Notes: generated by a model not told the origin, from the sequence alone. A stretch of 64,000 nucleotides of DNA from Gnetum montanum (GCA_015680685.1 MNCI01000596.1:624612-688611), one strand, 5' to 3'. Counted from the stretch's first letter, positions 1 to 9,924 are shown. Program-made: numbers and translations.

Positions 1-327
1 TTGGGCATTTGTGGGATGATAATCCCTTGTGTCATGGTAATCCAAAACGTATTCTGCGAACAGCTCATGCATACCAATCTGTACCAAGGCGCAGAAAAGC
101 ATGTTGGGAGCAGAGCGATCTGGGGGTAACACAATGTTACCTTGCATGTCTCTCCACCGCAGTTGCTCATCTTGATGGAAAACAAAGGTAAAATCCGGCA
201 CATACTCATCGGGATGAGTATATGTGACTTTGAATTGTTGAGGACATGGTTGATTTCGGTTATGCGTATGATCCTGACTTTCTCCTATATTGTCCTTAGG
301 TGAGTTGATTGCATGAGAAGAAGCCAT
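1..327 (-). CDS. Gy-A gag N-terminus, partial, runs off left edge
   Basis: Reading the minus strand from ATG at 327 gives about 109 codons without a stop to the window edge. It is clearly homologous to the gag start of Gy-C at 15,590: both begin M-x-S-S-H, contain THPDEY, FTF-x-x-HQDEQ and GNIVLPPDRS, and a region ending in TNAQ or TDAQ. Gag forms the particle that packages element RNA in the cytoplasm. The frame is open at positions where the other copies carry stops (a Gln codon here is TAG in Gy-C), so this copy is younger or less decayed. It lies 128 bases from its primer binding site, as in Gy-C. The rest of the element lies outside the window. Confidence 0.8.
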   Translation of the reverse strand, partial: MASSHAINSPKDNIGESQDHTHNRNQPCPQQFKVTYTHPDEYVPDFTFVFHQDEQLRWRDMQGNIVLPPDRSAPNMLFCALVQIGMHELFAEYVLDYHDTRDYHPTNAQ

Positions 328-454
328 TTCTAATGGTGTGTTAATTTTCCCCGTTATTTATGTTCTTAATTAACTGATTAACCCTAAGGTTCATTTTAAG
401 CTCACAACGATGTGAGTGATATCCCTTATGTTCAATTGGCGTGAAAACACTTAG

Positions 455-472
455 TCCCCAGCAACGACGCCA
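455..472 (-). other. Primer binding site of Gy-A (tRNA-Asp type)
   Basis: The minus strand reads TGGCGTCGTTGCTGGGGA, 16 of 18 matching the complement of the 3' end of plant tRNA-Asp (GUC) including CCA. One base separates it from the LTR end. It primes minus-strand DNA synthesis. The tRNA-Asp identity is from memory of the tRNA sequence. Confidence 0.8.
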
Positions 473-473
473 A

Positions 474-1509
474 TGATGAGTGGCGAGGTACCCCTACACT
501 CAACCATACGAATACGAGCGTGCACGCGCGATCCGGTCGAACTCCGCAGACTAAATGCCTTAACACTACAAGAAACGCTTGGGTTTAATAGTTCGTTGTC
601 TTCCCAGGCTTGCTTGTAAGTGTCACGGTGTATGGTTAAGCAAGTCTGAGGTATGTGATTTTTTTGGTTTATCTTCTAAGCTATGAGAGGAAAGGGTTGA
701 GAAACTAAGCTAACTCTAACTAGTGTCCTAGGTTTAAGTTAACTCGTGTCAGCATCCGTTCCCACTTATCGGAAACACCATGAACTATGCAACTGTGGCT
801 TACCAAACGCTAATCGTCACTAGGATCACCACATGTAACGCAAGTGCTCGAAGTGGTCGTACTGAGGCACCTATTTAGCTTAAGTGTGATAAGCAGCCGA
901 TTCCTTAGCTAGTCGTACACACCCGTGGGTGCTCGTAACTAAGTCGTACTTATCACACGTTCTAGCCTAGCAATGAGTAGCCAATTCCTTGACTAGCCGC
1001 ACACATTGGACTACCACTGGGATTACCAAGCACAGAATCCTGGAATACGCTACTGGGTTACCAAGTAGCCAATGCTCGTAATCAAGTCGTACTCATGCGT
1101 TGCGATAAGCAGCCGATTCCTTGACTAGTCGTACACGTCTGTAGACGCTCATAATCAAGTCGTACTTGTGTGCACTAGGAAAGTAGTAAATAAACAATAA
1201 TATATGAAACCACGTGCTACAAGGTTTATCCAATCAAGTTCGTCTTTATTGCCGTACACAACTTGGGTTCAGGTTACAAGCTGCTCGAATAAAGAGCCGT
1301 TCACTCCAGGACTCCTATTGCGGGCACATGGGAAAAATTCTAACTCTGGAGTGATCAATCTGCCAGAGCTTCACTACTTCTAGCCAGGATTGGGAAATGA
1401 AGGGAGTGCCACCTCTTATTTATAGATATGGCGGCAGACCGCGATATCGCGTATGCGATATCGTAGGGGAAGACGCGATATCGCGGCACATGCAGGTCAT
1501 GTCTCATCA
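474..1509 (-). repeat. 5' LTR of Gy-A
   Basis: The LTR is bounded by TGATGAG and CTCATCA, a 7-bp inverted terminal repeat also seen in the Gy-C LTRs, and is about 1,036 bp long. The minus strand holds a TATA box, GATATC palindromes in U3, and a downstream part with imperfect direct repeats of a GTACGACTTGATTA-like word (about 890-1,170). The inner end abuts the primer site at 455-472. The outer end abuts a decayed copia element at 1,510, so Gy-A probably inserted into it; the second target-site copy is outside the window. Confidence 0.85.
1412..1490 (-). promoter_or_regulatory. U3 promoter of Gy-A: TATA box and GATATC palindromes
   Basis: On the minus strand TATAAATA lies at 1,417-1,424. Just upstream of it (1,441-1,485 on the plus strand) are three copies of GCGATATCGC or one-base variants, each a perfect or near-perfect palindrome. 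The same arrangement recurs in the other gypsy LTRs here, so it is probably a promoter or enhancer element of the family. Confidence 0.6.
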
Positions 1510-1586
1510 TTTCCCATGTTGGCATTTTAAAGGATGTTCTTTATGTTCCTTCCTTCAAAGTTAATCTAATAGCTATTAGCAAGCTA

Positions 1587-1790
1587 GTGTGCCATATGAA
1601 TTGTAAAGTAACCTTCTCCTTTGATTGGTTTAGTATACAAGACCAGGCCTTGAGGAAGATGATTAGAGTAGGTAAAGAAGTGAATGACCTATACCTTCTT
1701 CATCCTTTTACCAAGGTTTCAAATAACACCCATAAAGATCCTTTTCATTCTATATATGTTGTTTCCTCATTTGATTTATGGCATAAATGA
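1587..1790 (+). pseudogene. Co-A GAG-pre-integrase segment
   Basis: A 67-codon open stretch has the copia pattern of C-K-V-T-F, an aromatic stretch, I-Q-D, a K-M-I-x-V-G-K-E motif, L-Y-L-L, and ends at LWHK, the start of the W-H-R-R-L-G-H zinc-binding region of copia integrase. The zinc-binding residues that should follow are missing. It is a fragment with no independent function. Confidence 0.75.
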
Positions 1791-1860
1791 TAGAAACATT
1801 TTATTAATTGTCACATATTTTATTAATTGAACTCCTACACTGATTTTATCTAATCAAATA

Positions 1861-2286
1861 TCTCATGAAGTTATTTTCAATTGTAAACCTTCCTATTTTC
1901 ATCTTAGAGTTTTTGGATGTCTATGCTATGCTAGTATGCTTCTTGATAAAAGATCAAAATTTGATCCACAAGCTAAAAAATGTGTTTTCCTTGGTTATTC
2001 TTAAGCTCAAAAAGGATACAAGTTATATGACTTGCATATTAAAAAAATCATCATTAATAGGGATGTTGTATTTCATGAAAATATATGTCCATTTCAAATG
2101 GACTACTCACATATGCATTCATTGGTTTTGCCTTGTCTCGTCCCTAATAAACCTATTTCTCTCACTCCTCCATTACCTAAAGTTAAACATTCTTTAGAAA
2201 ATAATGTACCCACTACATCCATTGAACAACCATTAATGGTTGATAATGAACAAACCTACGATAATATGCCTCTATCACATTTTTGA
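1861..2286 (+). pseudogene. Co-A integrase C-terminus and linker
   Basis: Across two overlapping frames the sequence shows the copia signature of an FGC-x-CYA-like piece (as DVYAML or C-Y-A), then [25 protein letters not shown] and PFQMD. These are the conserved features after the integrase core, before RT. A frameshift near 2,010-2,030 separates the two halves, and a proline-rich linker follows up to a stop at about 2,284. Confidence 0.75.
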
Positions 2287-2489
2287 TTAAGACTATCCAC
2301 TCACATTCAACATACTTTGAGTTATCTCTAAGATTATGACTCTCAACCTGTTATTCATTCATCAATCACTCCATAATCTTCCTCATCGGCAAGGCCTACA
2401 ATAAGCATCGCTTATCTCATTTCATAATTAGTTTCATATAGAAAACTTTCACCACAACATCAAACCTATTTTGTAGCTATTTCATCTCA

Positions 2490-3200
2490 TATAGTGTCAA
2501 GGAATTTTGCTCAAGTAAGTAAGGATCCAAAATGGCAGGAGGTAATGATAGCAAAGATTTGTCCATTGAAGTCCAATAGTACTTGGACACTTAGTTCTTT
2601 ACCTCATCATACAAGGGCTATTGGTTATAAGTGGATGTTCAAGATCAAATACAAACCTAATGGAATCATTGAGCACTACAAGGTTGGTCTTGTGACTAAG
2701 GAATATACTTAGAAAGAAGGTTTGGATTTTCATGAAACTTTTGCACTTGTCACGAAACTTACTATAGTTAGATGTCTTTTGGTAGTTCCAGCCATTTAAA
2801 ATTACCACCTTCACCAATTGGATGTTAATAATGCATTTCTTAATGATGATCTTAAAGAAGAGGTTTATGTGGCTCTTCCTCCTAGTTTTGATGTGCTAGG
2901 AGAAATGCATGTTTGATACCTTAACAAATCTCTATATGGGCTCAGGCAAGATTTGAGACAATGGTTTCAAAAGCTATCTTTTGCTCTCATTGATGTTGGC
3001 TACACTTAATTAAAGGTTGATCATTTCTCTTCATATGTACAATAGGGGCGTCTTTTACAGCAGTGTTAGTTTATTTAAATGATATCACTATTACTGGAAA
3101 TAATCTTATCTTCCTTGTAGTTCTCAAAAGGTTTCTTCATAGTCAATTTCAAGTCAAAGATTTGGAGCCACTCAAATATTTGTTTAGTATTGAAATTGCT
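2490..3200 (+). pseudogene. Co-A reverse transcriptase, broken
   Basis: Recognisable copia RT blocks appear in order: [50 protein letters not shown], and LNKSLYGLRQ. Stops interrupt it (for example the TAG after KEYT at about 2,710). The region of the catalytic Y-x-D-D (about 3,060-3,100) is frame-shifted and I cannot read an intact motif. The enzyme would copy element RNA into DNA; this copy cannot. Confidence 0.8.
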
Positions 3201-3539
3201 CACTCTATTAAGGGTATTTATCTTTGACAAAGTTAATTTGTTTGAGATATTCTTAAAGATATAAGTTTTCTTGGTTCATGTCCTTCTTTATTTCCAATGA
3301 AGCAGAATTTAAAGCTTAACAGAATTGATGGACCTTTATTGGAGGATCCATCATTATATTGTCACCTTGTAGTAGGTCTCATCTACCTCACTATCACTCA
3401 TCCACACATTACATATTCAGTTCATACCTTAAATCAATTCTTAGATCAGCCTTGACAACCCCATCTTGATGCAGCTCATAGAATTATTAGATATCTAAAG
3501 AAAGTATTAGGTCAAAGAATTTTACTTTCTTTCTCATGT

Positions 3540-3999
3540 CCTCTTCAATTACATGCATATTGTGGTTCTGATTTAATTAGCTCCATTGATACTTGTAGAT
3601 TTATTATTAGGTATTGTACCTTTCTTGGAACTTCTTCACTTTCATAGAAATCAAAGAAACAATCCAGTGTCTTTCATTCCTTTGTTGAAGTAGAATATCA
3701 TGCCATGGCTAGTGCTTACTGTGAACTCACTTTTCTTTTCAATCCATTAAACGATCTATAAGTATTTCATCCTCAACTAGCAACTTTATTTTGTGACAAT
3801 AAGGCTACTCTACATATCGGTGCTAATCCAATCTTCCATAAACGAACCAAACACATTGAGATTGATGATCACATTTTTCATAAAAAGATTCAATTTCAAA
3901 TGGTTGAAACAACTTTTGTGTCCACTGCACATCAACTTGTTGATCTTTTCACAAAACCTCTTAGAGCTCTTTTGTTTCAATATTTACTTAGCTAGTTAG
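3540..3999 (+). pseudogene. Co-A RNase H, broken
   Basis: Fragments of the copia RNase H domain are visible: a serine-rich S-W-x-S-K-K-Q-like stretch with V-E-x-E-Y-H-A-M-A near 3,700, then [31 protein letters not shown]-like and [11 protein letters not shown], the usual end of copia pol. The final stop is about 3,995. Several frameshifts lie between the blocks. Confidence 0.8.
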
Positions 4000-4024
4000 G
4001 TGTTTTCAATATCTATATGGGTTT

Positions 4025-4160
4025 GGTGGGGGGTGGTAGAGAGAGAGATGGATATTTGTATAAATATATGCATTGTGTAAACTTGCAAATAGAGATATGC
4101 AATTACTTTTTTTTGGACATTTAATATTAATAAAATAAAATAAGATCATCAATCCTTAAC
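4025..4160 (+). repeat. Co-A polypurine tract and probable 3' LTR remnant
   Basis: GGTGGGGGG at 4,025-4,033 follows the pol stop directly, as expected for the plus-strand primer. The next bases hold a TATA-like TATAAATATA at about 4,059 and end in A/T-rich sequence. A short copia LTR is likely here, but with only one copy the right boundary is a guess. Confidence 0.45.
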
Positions 4161-4881
4161 TTCTTCGAAGAGCTACCCCAAGATCAAGCTCATGTTTCCA
4201 ACTTGAAAAACAAGTATCTTCTGATCACCCTAGCTAATGGTCGCTATGTAATATTAACCGAACATTTTTTCAATAATTATTATTATTATAAAAGTTGATC
4301 TCAACAAGCTACACCTATTCTATAAAATGATGGCCACGTGGATTACAAAATGTAGCCATTAGGTAACGAATAAATCATGGTCCATGACCACACTAAAGGC
4401 AAAGTGGCAAACAATAAGGTCAGGAAAAGCATTACGTTAAGCTCAAGCTTCACCTCCTTTCAAATCCATGCTCATGGGAAACCAAAACAAAACTGGGTTA
4501 GTTTTTGCTTGATGGATTATTGTCGTCCTCGGATTCCAAATACCGCTTCTCTTGGATTCTAAAAACGAGAGTAAATCTTAGGAACGAAAAGCTTCGCTTG
4601 TGATATAAGCAAGGTACAAATGCGCGGAATAGATAAAAGTAGCCAGCGCAGCAAGAAAGGGATAACGCATACTTTTCCATCATTTCCAATTTCGTTTTCT
4701 TTCCAGTTAAAGTATAACAAAATGGGTCAGCAATGGCATCTTTGATAAATCTAAAGCACTCTAATATTATTATTCTATGCTTGCCTGATCTTCTTGGAAT
4801 CCGTGCTTACCTGATCTTCTTGAAATCCGTGGTTGGCGTGCCTGCTGTGGCTGCAGTGGGAATGATGCAGCCGCACAAGAT
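4161..4881. other. No gene recognised; short tandem repeat
   Basis: No supported coding region. It probably holds the 5' flank of the NLR pseudogene. A 26-bp imperfect tandem duplication containing CCTGATCTTCTTG lies at 4,778-4,829. The frame of the first NLR exon stays open for a short way upstream of ATG 4,882, so the true start could lie upstream. Confidence 0.5.
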
Positions 4882-5228
4882 ATGTCTTCTCCGTCCATAG
4901 ATTATGCACAGATGTTAAGTGATCAAAGTGAGGCGTTGAAGAGCGATGTGAGAACAGCCCTAAATGGGATTGGAAAGGCTCATTGGATTGCTGCTGGCTT
5001 AGTGGCTGTGGATTTTGTTCTTGGCAGATTCGATCTCATCTCTTCAAATAAGACAGAGTGTTTAGATCTGCTTGATGAGATGTGTCGCTTAGCAGAATAC
5101 CTTCAACTTTTGAAGCAAAGGAAGGAACAAAAATTTCAAATCCTGAGCATAATGGAGGATGCCCTGCACATGGTCGTTCAAGGATGTGCCCTATGCTTCT
5201 CCCAGGCAAAATCCTCCCCTTGGTACAG
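4882..5228 (+). pseudogene. NLR exon 1: N-terminal helical domain
   Basis: From ATG 4,882 the frame runs to a GT donor at 5,229 (ACAG/GTGAGC). The protein part is helical, with alternating hydrophobics, an IGKAHWIAAGL segment near residues 32-42, FDLISSNKTECLDLL, and a Cys-rich end C-A-L-C-F-S-Q-A-K. It resembles the helical-bundle N-terminal domains of some gymnosperm NLR or MLKL-like proteins; this is recognition by eye, not a search. The donor phase joins in frame to exon 2 if the acceptor ending at 5,339 is used. If translated alone it would read through into the intron and stop at 5,230-5,232. Confidence 0.65.
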
Positions 5229-7026
5229 GTGAGCGACAATCTTGTGTCACTTTTTCCATTCTGGTTGCACGAATTTAGTTATTACTGGTAAATGAACTAT
5301 GATTTTTGACTCAATGTATGCTATGCATATCTATGTCAGATTTTTTTCAGGATCTGTACACAAGAGGTACTTGGAAGATCTCGGTCATGACCTTGAAAAA
5401 ACGTATAAACATTTGATGTTCCAAGTCATCATTAGGACTTATAATGCACAAGAACCAATTGAGATTCCTGGGATGGAATTTTACCCCAAACATGCAGGTA
5501 ATATGATCTGATTGAAACCTTGTTATGTAGTATGAGATTAATATGTAAATTTTAGTTTTTAAATTTAACTGGTCTAGACTTATCACAGTGACACCAGTGG
5601 AACAGTTGGAGTTGGAGAACCACAAGAATGTAGTGGTTGTTATTTTACATGGTTTTGGAGGTATTGGTAATACAGGTGAGGGATAATCTTGTGTCACTTT
5701 TAACATTCTAGTTAGACTAATTTAGTTATTACTAGTAAATGAGCTATGATTTTTGACTTTGTATTCTATGCATATCTATATCAGATTTTTTTCAGGATCT
5801 GTACACAAGAGGAAGTTGGAAAATCTCCGTCATGACCTTGAAAAAATGTATAAAAGTCATTATTAGGACTTATAATGCGCAAGAACCAATTGAGCTTCCT
5901 AGGATGGAGTTGTACCCAAAAGATGCAGGTAATATGATCTGATTGAAACCTTGTTATGTAGTATGGGATTAATATGTGAGTTTGAGTTTTTAAATTTAAC
6001 TGGTCTAGACTTATCGCAGTGATACCGGATGGAACGGTAGAAAAGATAGTAGAACAGTTGGAGTTGGGGAGCCACAAGAATGTAGTGGTTGTTATTTTAC
6101 ATGGTTTTGGAGGTATTGGTAATACAGGTGAGGGACAATCTTGTGCCACTTTTTCCATTCTAGTTGTTTTAGACTCATTGCGTTATTACTGGTCAATGAG
6201 CTATGATTTTTGATTCTATGTATTGTATACATATCTATATCAGATTTTTTTCAAGATCTGTACACAAGAGGCACTTGGAAGATCTCCATCATGACCCTGA
6301 AAAAATGTATAAAAGTCATCATTAGGACTTATAATGTGCAAGAACCAATTGAACTTCCTAGGATGGAATTTTACCCCAAAGACACAGGTAATATGATCTA
6401 ATCGAAACCATGTTATGTAGTATGAGATAATATGTAAATTTTAGTTTTTTAAATTTAAATGATCTAAACTTACCGGATGCAACGGTAGAAAAGATAGTAA
6501 AACAGTTGGAGTTGGAGAGCCACAAGAATGTAGTGGTTGTTATTTTACATGGTTTTGGAGGTATTGGTAATACAAGTGAGGGACAATCTTGTGTCACTTT
6601 TTCCATTCTGGTTTTTTAGACTAATTTAGTTGTTACTGGTAAATGAGCTATGATTTTTGACTCTATGTATTGTATGCATATCTATATCAGATTTTTTTCA
6701 GGATCTGTACACAAGAGGCACTTGGAAGATCTCCATATGACCTTGAAAAAAATGTATAAAAGTCATCATTAGGACTTATAATGTGCAAGAACCAATTGAG
6801 CTTCCTAGGCTGGAATTTTACCCCAAAGATGCAGGTAATATGATCTGATCGAAACCTTGTTATGTAGTATGAGATTAATATGTAAGTTTTAGTTTTTAAA
6901 TTTAACTGGTCTAGACTTCTCGCAGTGATACCAGATGGAACGGTAGAAAAGATAGTAGAACAGTTGGAGAGCCACAAGAATGTAGTGAATGTTATTTTAC
7001 ATGGTTTTGGAGGCATTGGTAAAACT
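5229..7026 (+). repeat. Four tandem copies of an NLR intron/exon2/intron/exon3 unit
   Basis: Units are 5,229-5,675, 5,676-6,127, 6,128-6,575 and 6,576-about 7,026 (445-452 bp each). Each begins with an intron donor (GTGAG-G/C-GA), has an exon 2 (for example 5,340 or 5,351 to 5,497) with RTYNAQEPIE, a second intron, and an exon 3 with KIVEQLE and the first half of the P-loop. In copies 1-3 the P-loop ends GFGGIGNT and runs straight into a donor like that of exon 1; only copy 4 continues to a full P-loop. Copies 2-4 share a 14-bp deletion in exon 2 that shifts the frame, and copy 3 has lost the acceptor of exon 3. Copy 1 looks ancestral in exon 2. Confidence 0.85.
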
Positions 7027-7203
7027 ACCATTGTGGATGCCGTGTATGCAAAAGTAGATGACATTTTTGAAATTCAAGTGAGACCTTCCACCAGCACAGA
7101 TGGTCAAGGAATTTATACATCATTATTTATCAGGCATTATTTATTAAGCATGATGAAGGGTAACAGATTAAGGTTATTGCTTTTTTACCTAGTTCGGAAA
7201 TAA
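6926..7203 (+). pseudogene. NLR NB-ARC start with intact P-loop
   Basis: After the acceptor CGCAG/T at 6,925 the frame reads PDGTVEKIVEQLE, VILHGFGGIGKTT and DAVYAKVDD, the start of an NB-ARC domain. The Walker A lysine is codon 7,021-7,023. The sequence then stops resembling NB-ARC after about residue 50 and ends at a TAA (7,201-7,203), so the nucleotide-binding fold is truncated. Family knowledge says the P-loop binds ATP/ADP; without the remainder it cannot act as a switch. Confidence 0.75.
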
Positions 7204-8296
7204 TTCAATTCATTTAATGATAGCAATGAAAAACTTTTTTGTACATATTTTATTTATCACAATCACATGTTTATGAAACATTTGTAAGTTGTAATGGATA
7301 CCTTACTGAGGAATTGAACCAAACATTTCTATTTTCATCGTGGATATGTTGGGTGCTGTACACTTTTGAGGAAATAGCTAACGCTTTTGGCTGAAAAGAC
7401 TTCTTTCCCTTGTTCAACCCCAAACCAAACTATCATTATAGGTTATCGAACATGGTTAAAAGATGAACTTATTATATAGTTATAACCAAACTATCGTTAT
7501 AGAATATCGAACATGGTTAAAAGATGAACTTATTATATAGTTATAAGGTATTCATTGTAATTTGAATTCATCACCCTAAATATTTTAAGATATTTTGTGT
7601 TATATTTTAAAACATGTTGCTCGTAAGTATCAATAATCACCAAGAATCCAAGGAGTCATGAAAAACATAAGAATATGAAGCTTCAACCCAACTTTTGGTT
7701 ATTTTTCTTGATATAGATTGAAAAATCGGATTGGATCTGGAAATGGGCAATCTTTTTTATAAATCAGATTGGGAAAATCAGATATAGAAATTTTAGATTT
7801 TGGCTGGCATCCGAATTAGCAATATACAATATATCAAACTTACAAAATCAATTGAAAAAAACACTATTTCATTACATCAAATATCTGATCTGATTTTAAA
7901 ATCGTCAATGTTGTGATTAATGGCAGATTTCTCTCTTGATTCACGAGTGCTTACAAGTTTTAATTTTGTTGATAACATACAATTACTCTGACAGTTCTTT
8001 TAATTACACAATGCTATGTATTAATTACACAATGCTATGTGATGCAATTGCGCTGACAAATTTTGAAAATTGTTCTCTGGAGCAACCATTTTCAAGTATT
8101 TCAAAAATCTGAGTTTCTTTTTACCTGTTTCTTTGGCGGCGTGAAGCGTGCAGAAAAAAAGCTTTTGAAAAGTCAGGAGATTGCACCTTGTTATCATAAA
8201 ACCGTGTTTTTCATGTTTTTATTAAATTAGAGTTAAAATCTCAAATATTCTGATGAATTTCATTTGCTTAAGCTGTGGCAAGATACTTAGCAGGGC
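7204..8296. other. Non-coding spacer where NB-ARC is missing; 61-bp duplication
   Basis: No coding similarity seen. A 61-bp tandem duplication with few differences lies at 7,424-7,484 and 7,485-7,545 (unit starts ACCAAACTATC). A shorter repeat with AATTACACAATGCTATGT lies near 8,003-8,042. The missing NB-ARC core would be expected here; either a deletion or replacement by unrelated AT-rich sequence removed it. Confidence 0.6.
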
Positions 8297-8755
8297 GTGA
8301 AGGGCATTTATATGTACGAAGAGACGGTAACTGAGGAGGTATTGACATTGCCAAGCTATAAACTGGACGTCCTCTCTTCTTCACTGCGAATTCTTTCCTT
8401 GGATTTTAAAAATAAACATGGCTATGCGTTCCAAAGCATGAAAGTAGAAGGCGAGTGCAAGGCGGCCTTCAGTAGCCTTAGAATCCCAGAACTTGGATTG
8501 AATGAAGAGAATGCAGTTATTGGCAACGTTGAGAATGATCATGAAAGTTGTTTCATGTCTATAAGAGACTTCACTTTAAAATGGAGTTGTTTAAGGGAGA
8601 TACCGCATGAAAGTTGTTTCATGTCTATAAGAGACTTCACTTTAAAAGGGAGTTGTTTAAGGGAGATACCGCATTGCCTTTTGTCCAACATGAAATCCCT
8701 CGTAGTAGAGACCCCCATAAATGGGGCTTCCCATGTCTGGTACATGAAGTAGGAA
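8297..8755 (+). pseudogene. NLR LRR block 1 with 22-residue tandem duplication
   Basis: A 151-codon open frame resembles an NLR LRR region: SSLRILSLDF, AAFSSLRIPEL, MSIRDFTLK, CLREIPH and MKSLVVETP give the spaced L-x-x-L-x-L pattern. A 66-bp in-frame tandem duplication (about 8,543-8,608 and 8,609-8,674, unit ESCFMSIRDF...) differs by only one or two bases, so it is recent or homogenised. The ATG at 8,297 is only the first in the open frame; a real exon would start earlier. Confidence 0.65.
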
Positions 8756-8781
8756 TTGGTAATTATTCCAAGGATCATACT

Positions 8782-9915
8782 AGAAGTTGGTATTAGAGCA
8801 TTGGATTGGAGCATTTGAGCATTACATTCTACTTGTTTGATGCTATTGATAATTTGATACTACCTAGACTTGAGGGATTATGTTCAATTTTCCTTATAAT
8901 TATGTGCATTGTGATAGATTTGTAAAGTTTGTAATTGAATCTTCTTGTTATTGTTTGGGAAACATCACTTCCAAGAAGAAATTAGTTTAGACTTTAACCA
9001 AAGCCATGGAAGAATTTAGAGGTACCCTTAAGATGATTTTTGATAGATTAGAATAATTGAATATCAAGTATGATGCTTGTGTAGGTCTATCTAGGAGAGG
9101 AGATGGTGTTGAACATTCATTTGGCGATGAAGAAGAAGAATATAAAGATGTAAGAGGATATGATGTGGAGGTTGTTTATTTAATACATGAAAGTGCTAAA
9201 ATCCATGCTCTAACGATTCAAAAAGTGAGACATCCTAGTTCTCATGCTAGATCTTAAAGGGCTCCATCAGTTCATTCATCAAGATCAAGTTTATCAAAAT
9301 GTTTAGATGATGAGGATGAAGCAAGACTTGCTAGGGAATTCACAAGATCAAGTTTATCAAAATGTTTAGATGATGAGGATGAAGCAAGACTTGCTAGGGA
9401 ATTCACAAATGCATTGAGGCTCCCATACATGGAATTGATGTCTTTCAATGACATTGATGGCTTTCATGAATTTGAGATATGGTTAAAGACTTTGAATTGC
9501 ATAATATGCTAGTTCATCTTATGATACTCATTGTTGAATCAAAACTTGAAGGAATGACTTCTATTTGATGGAAGAAGGAATCTAAAGCCTTCTACATGTA
9601 AAACAAAGTCCATGGAATTAAGGGGATGGCTAGTCATGCAATACATATTAAGGTAGAAATATGAGCAATCTAGGCAAAGGTAAGAAACTATTATCAAGCT
9701 AAAACACCTTAGGCAAGACGAGAAGGATGTGAAGAAATTTTATCTTGTGTTTTGCTAACTGTTTCATTTGGTTCAATTGGTGGATTGAAATGATCATAGT
9801 AGAATTTCATATTTCTCGATGGATTGAAGCTATAATATTATTAGAAGTTGATCTTTTATGAACTTCAAATCCTAGATGAGACTTATGAATTGACCAGTAA
9901 AGCTAAAAACTTAGT
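8782..9915 (+). pseudogene. Retrotransposon gag fragment inside the LRR region
   Basis: Plus-strand pieces with stops resemble gypsy (chromovirus-type) gag: an acidic region with DEEEEY, a duplicated RSSLSKCLDDEDEARLAREF unit, then SFNDIDGFHEFEIWLKTL, KHLRQDEKDVKKFYL and near the end ILDETYELTSKAK. A tRNA-Met primer site precedes it at 8,788, yet I see no LTR on either side. It separates LRR block 1 from block 2 in the same orientation. The internal 63-bp tandem duplication (9,282-9,344 and 9,345-9,407) is in frame. The right boundary, about 9,915, is where LRR-like sequence resumes. Confidence 0.65.
8788..8799 (+). other. tRNA-Met primer binding site
   Basis: TGGTATTAGAGC differs by one base from TGGTATCAGAGC, the complement of the plant initiator tRNA-Met 3' end, and is followed by gag-like sequence. 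Confidence 0.6.
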
Positions 9916-9924
9916 GGCTATGAA

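Larger units (their letters stand above)
1510..4150 (+). mobile_element. Co-A: decayed 3' half of a Ty1/copia retrotransposon
   Basis: A plus-strand series of copia pol pieces in normal order: GAG-pre-integrase, C-terminal integrase and linker, RT, RNase H, then a polypurine tract. Frames shift and stops are frequent. The catalytic core of integrase seems deleted between about 1,790 and 1,860. The left side is cut by Gy-A. No second LTR is available to define the right end, so about 4,150 is an estimate. Confidence 0.8.

Noticed and set aside
9-191. 60-codon plus-strand open frame at the left edge
   Set aside because: It is antisense to the Gy-A gag start, which shows clear homology to Gy-C gag.
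890-1170. CRISPR-like or satellite array in the Gy-A LTR
   Set aside because: Repeats are few, imperfect and within an LTR; the genome is a plant nuclear one.
5781-7064. Minus-strand open frames of 80-125 codons across the NLR repeats
   Set aside because: They recur in each repeat unit only because the unit is repeated; the plus strand has splice sites and a P-loop.
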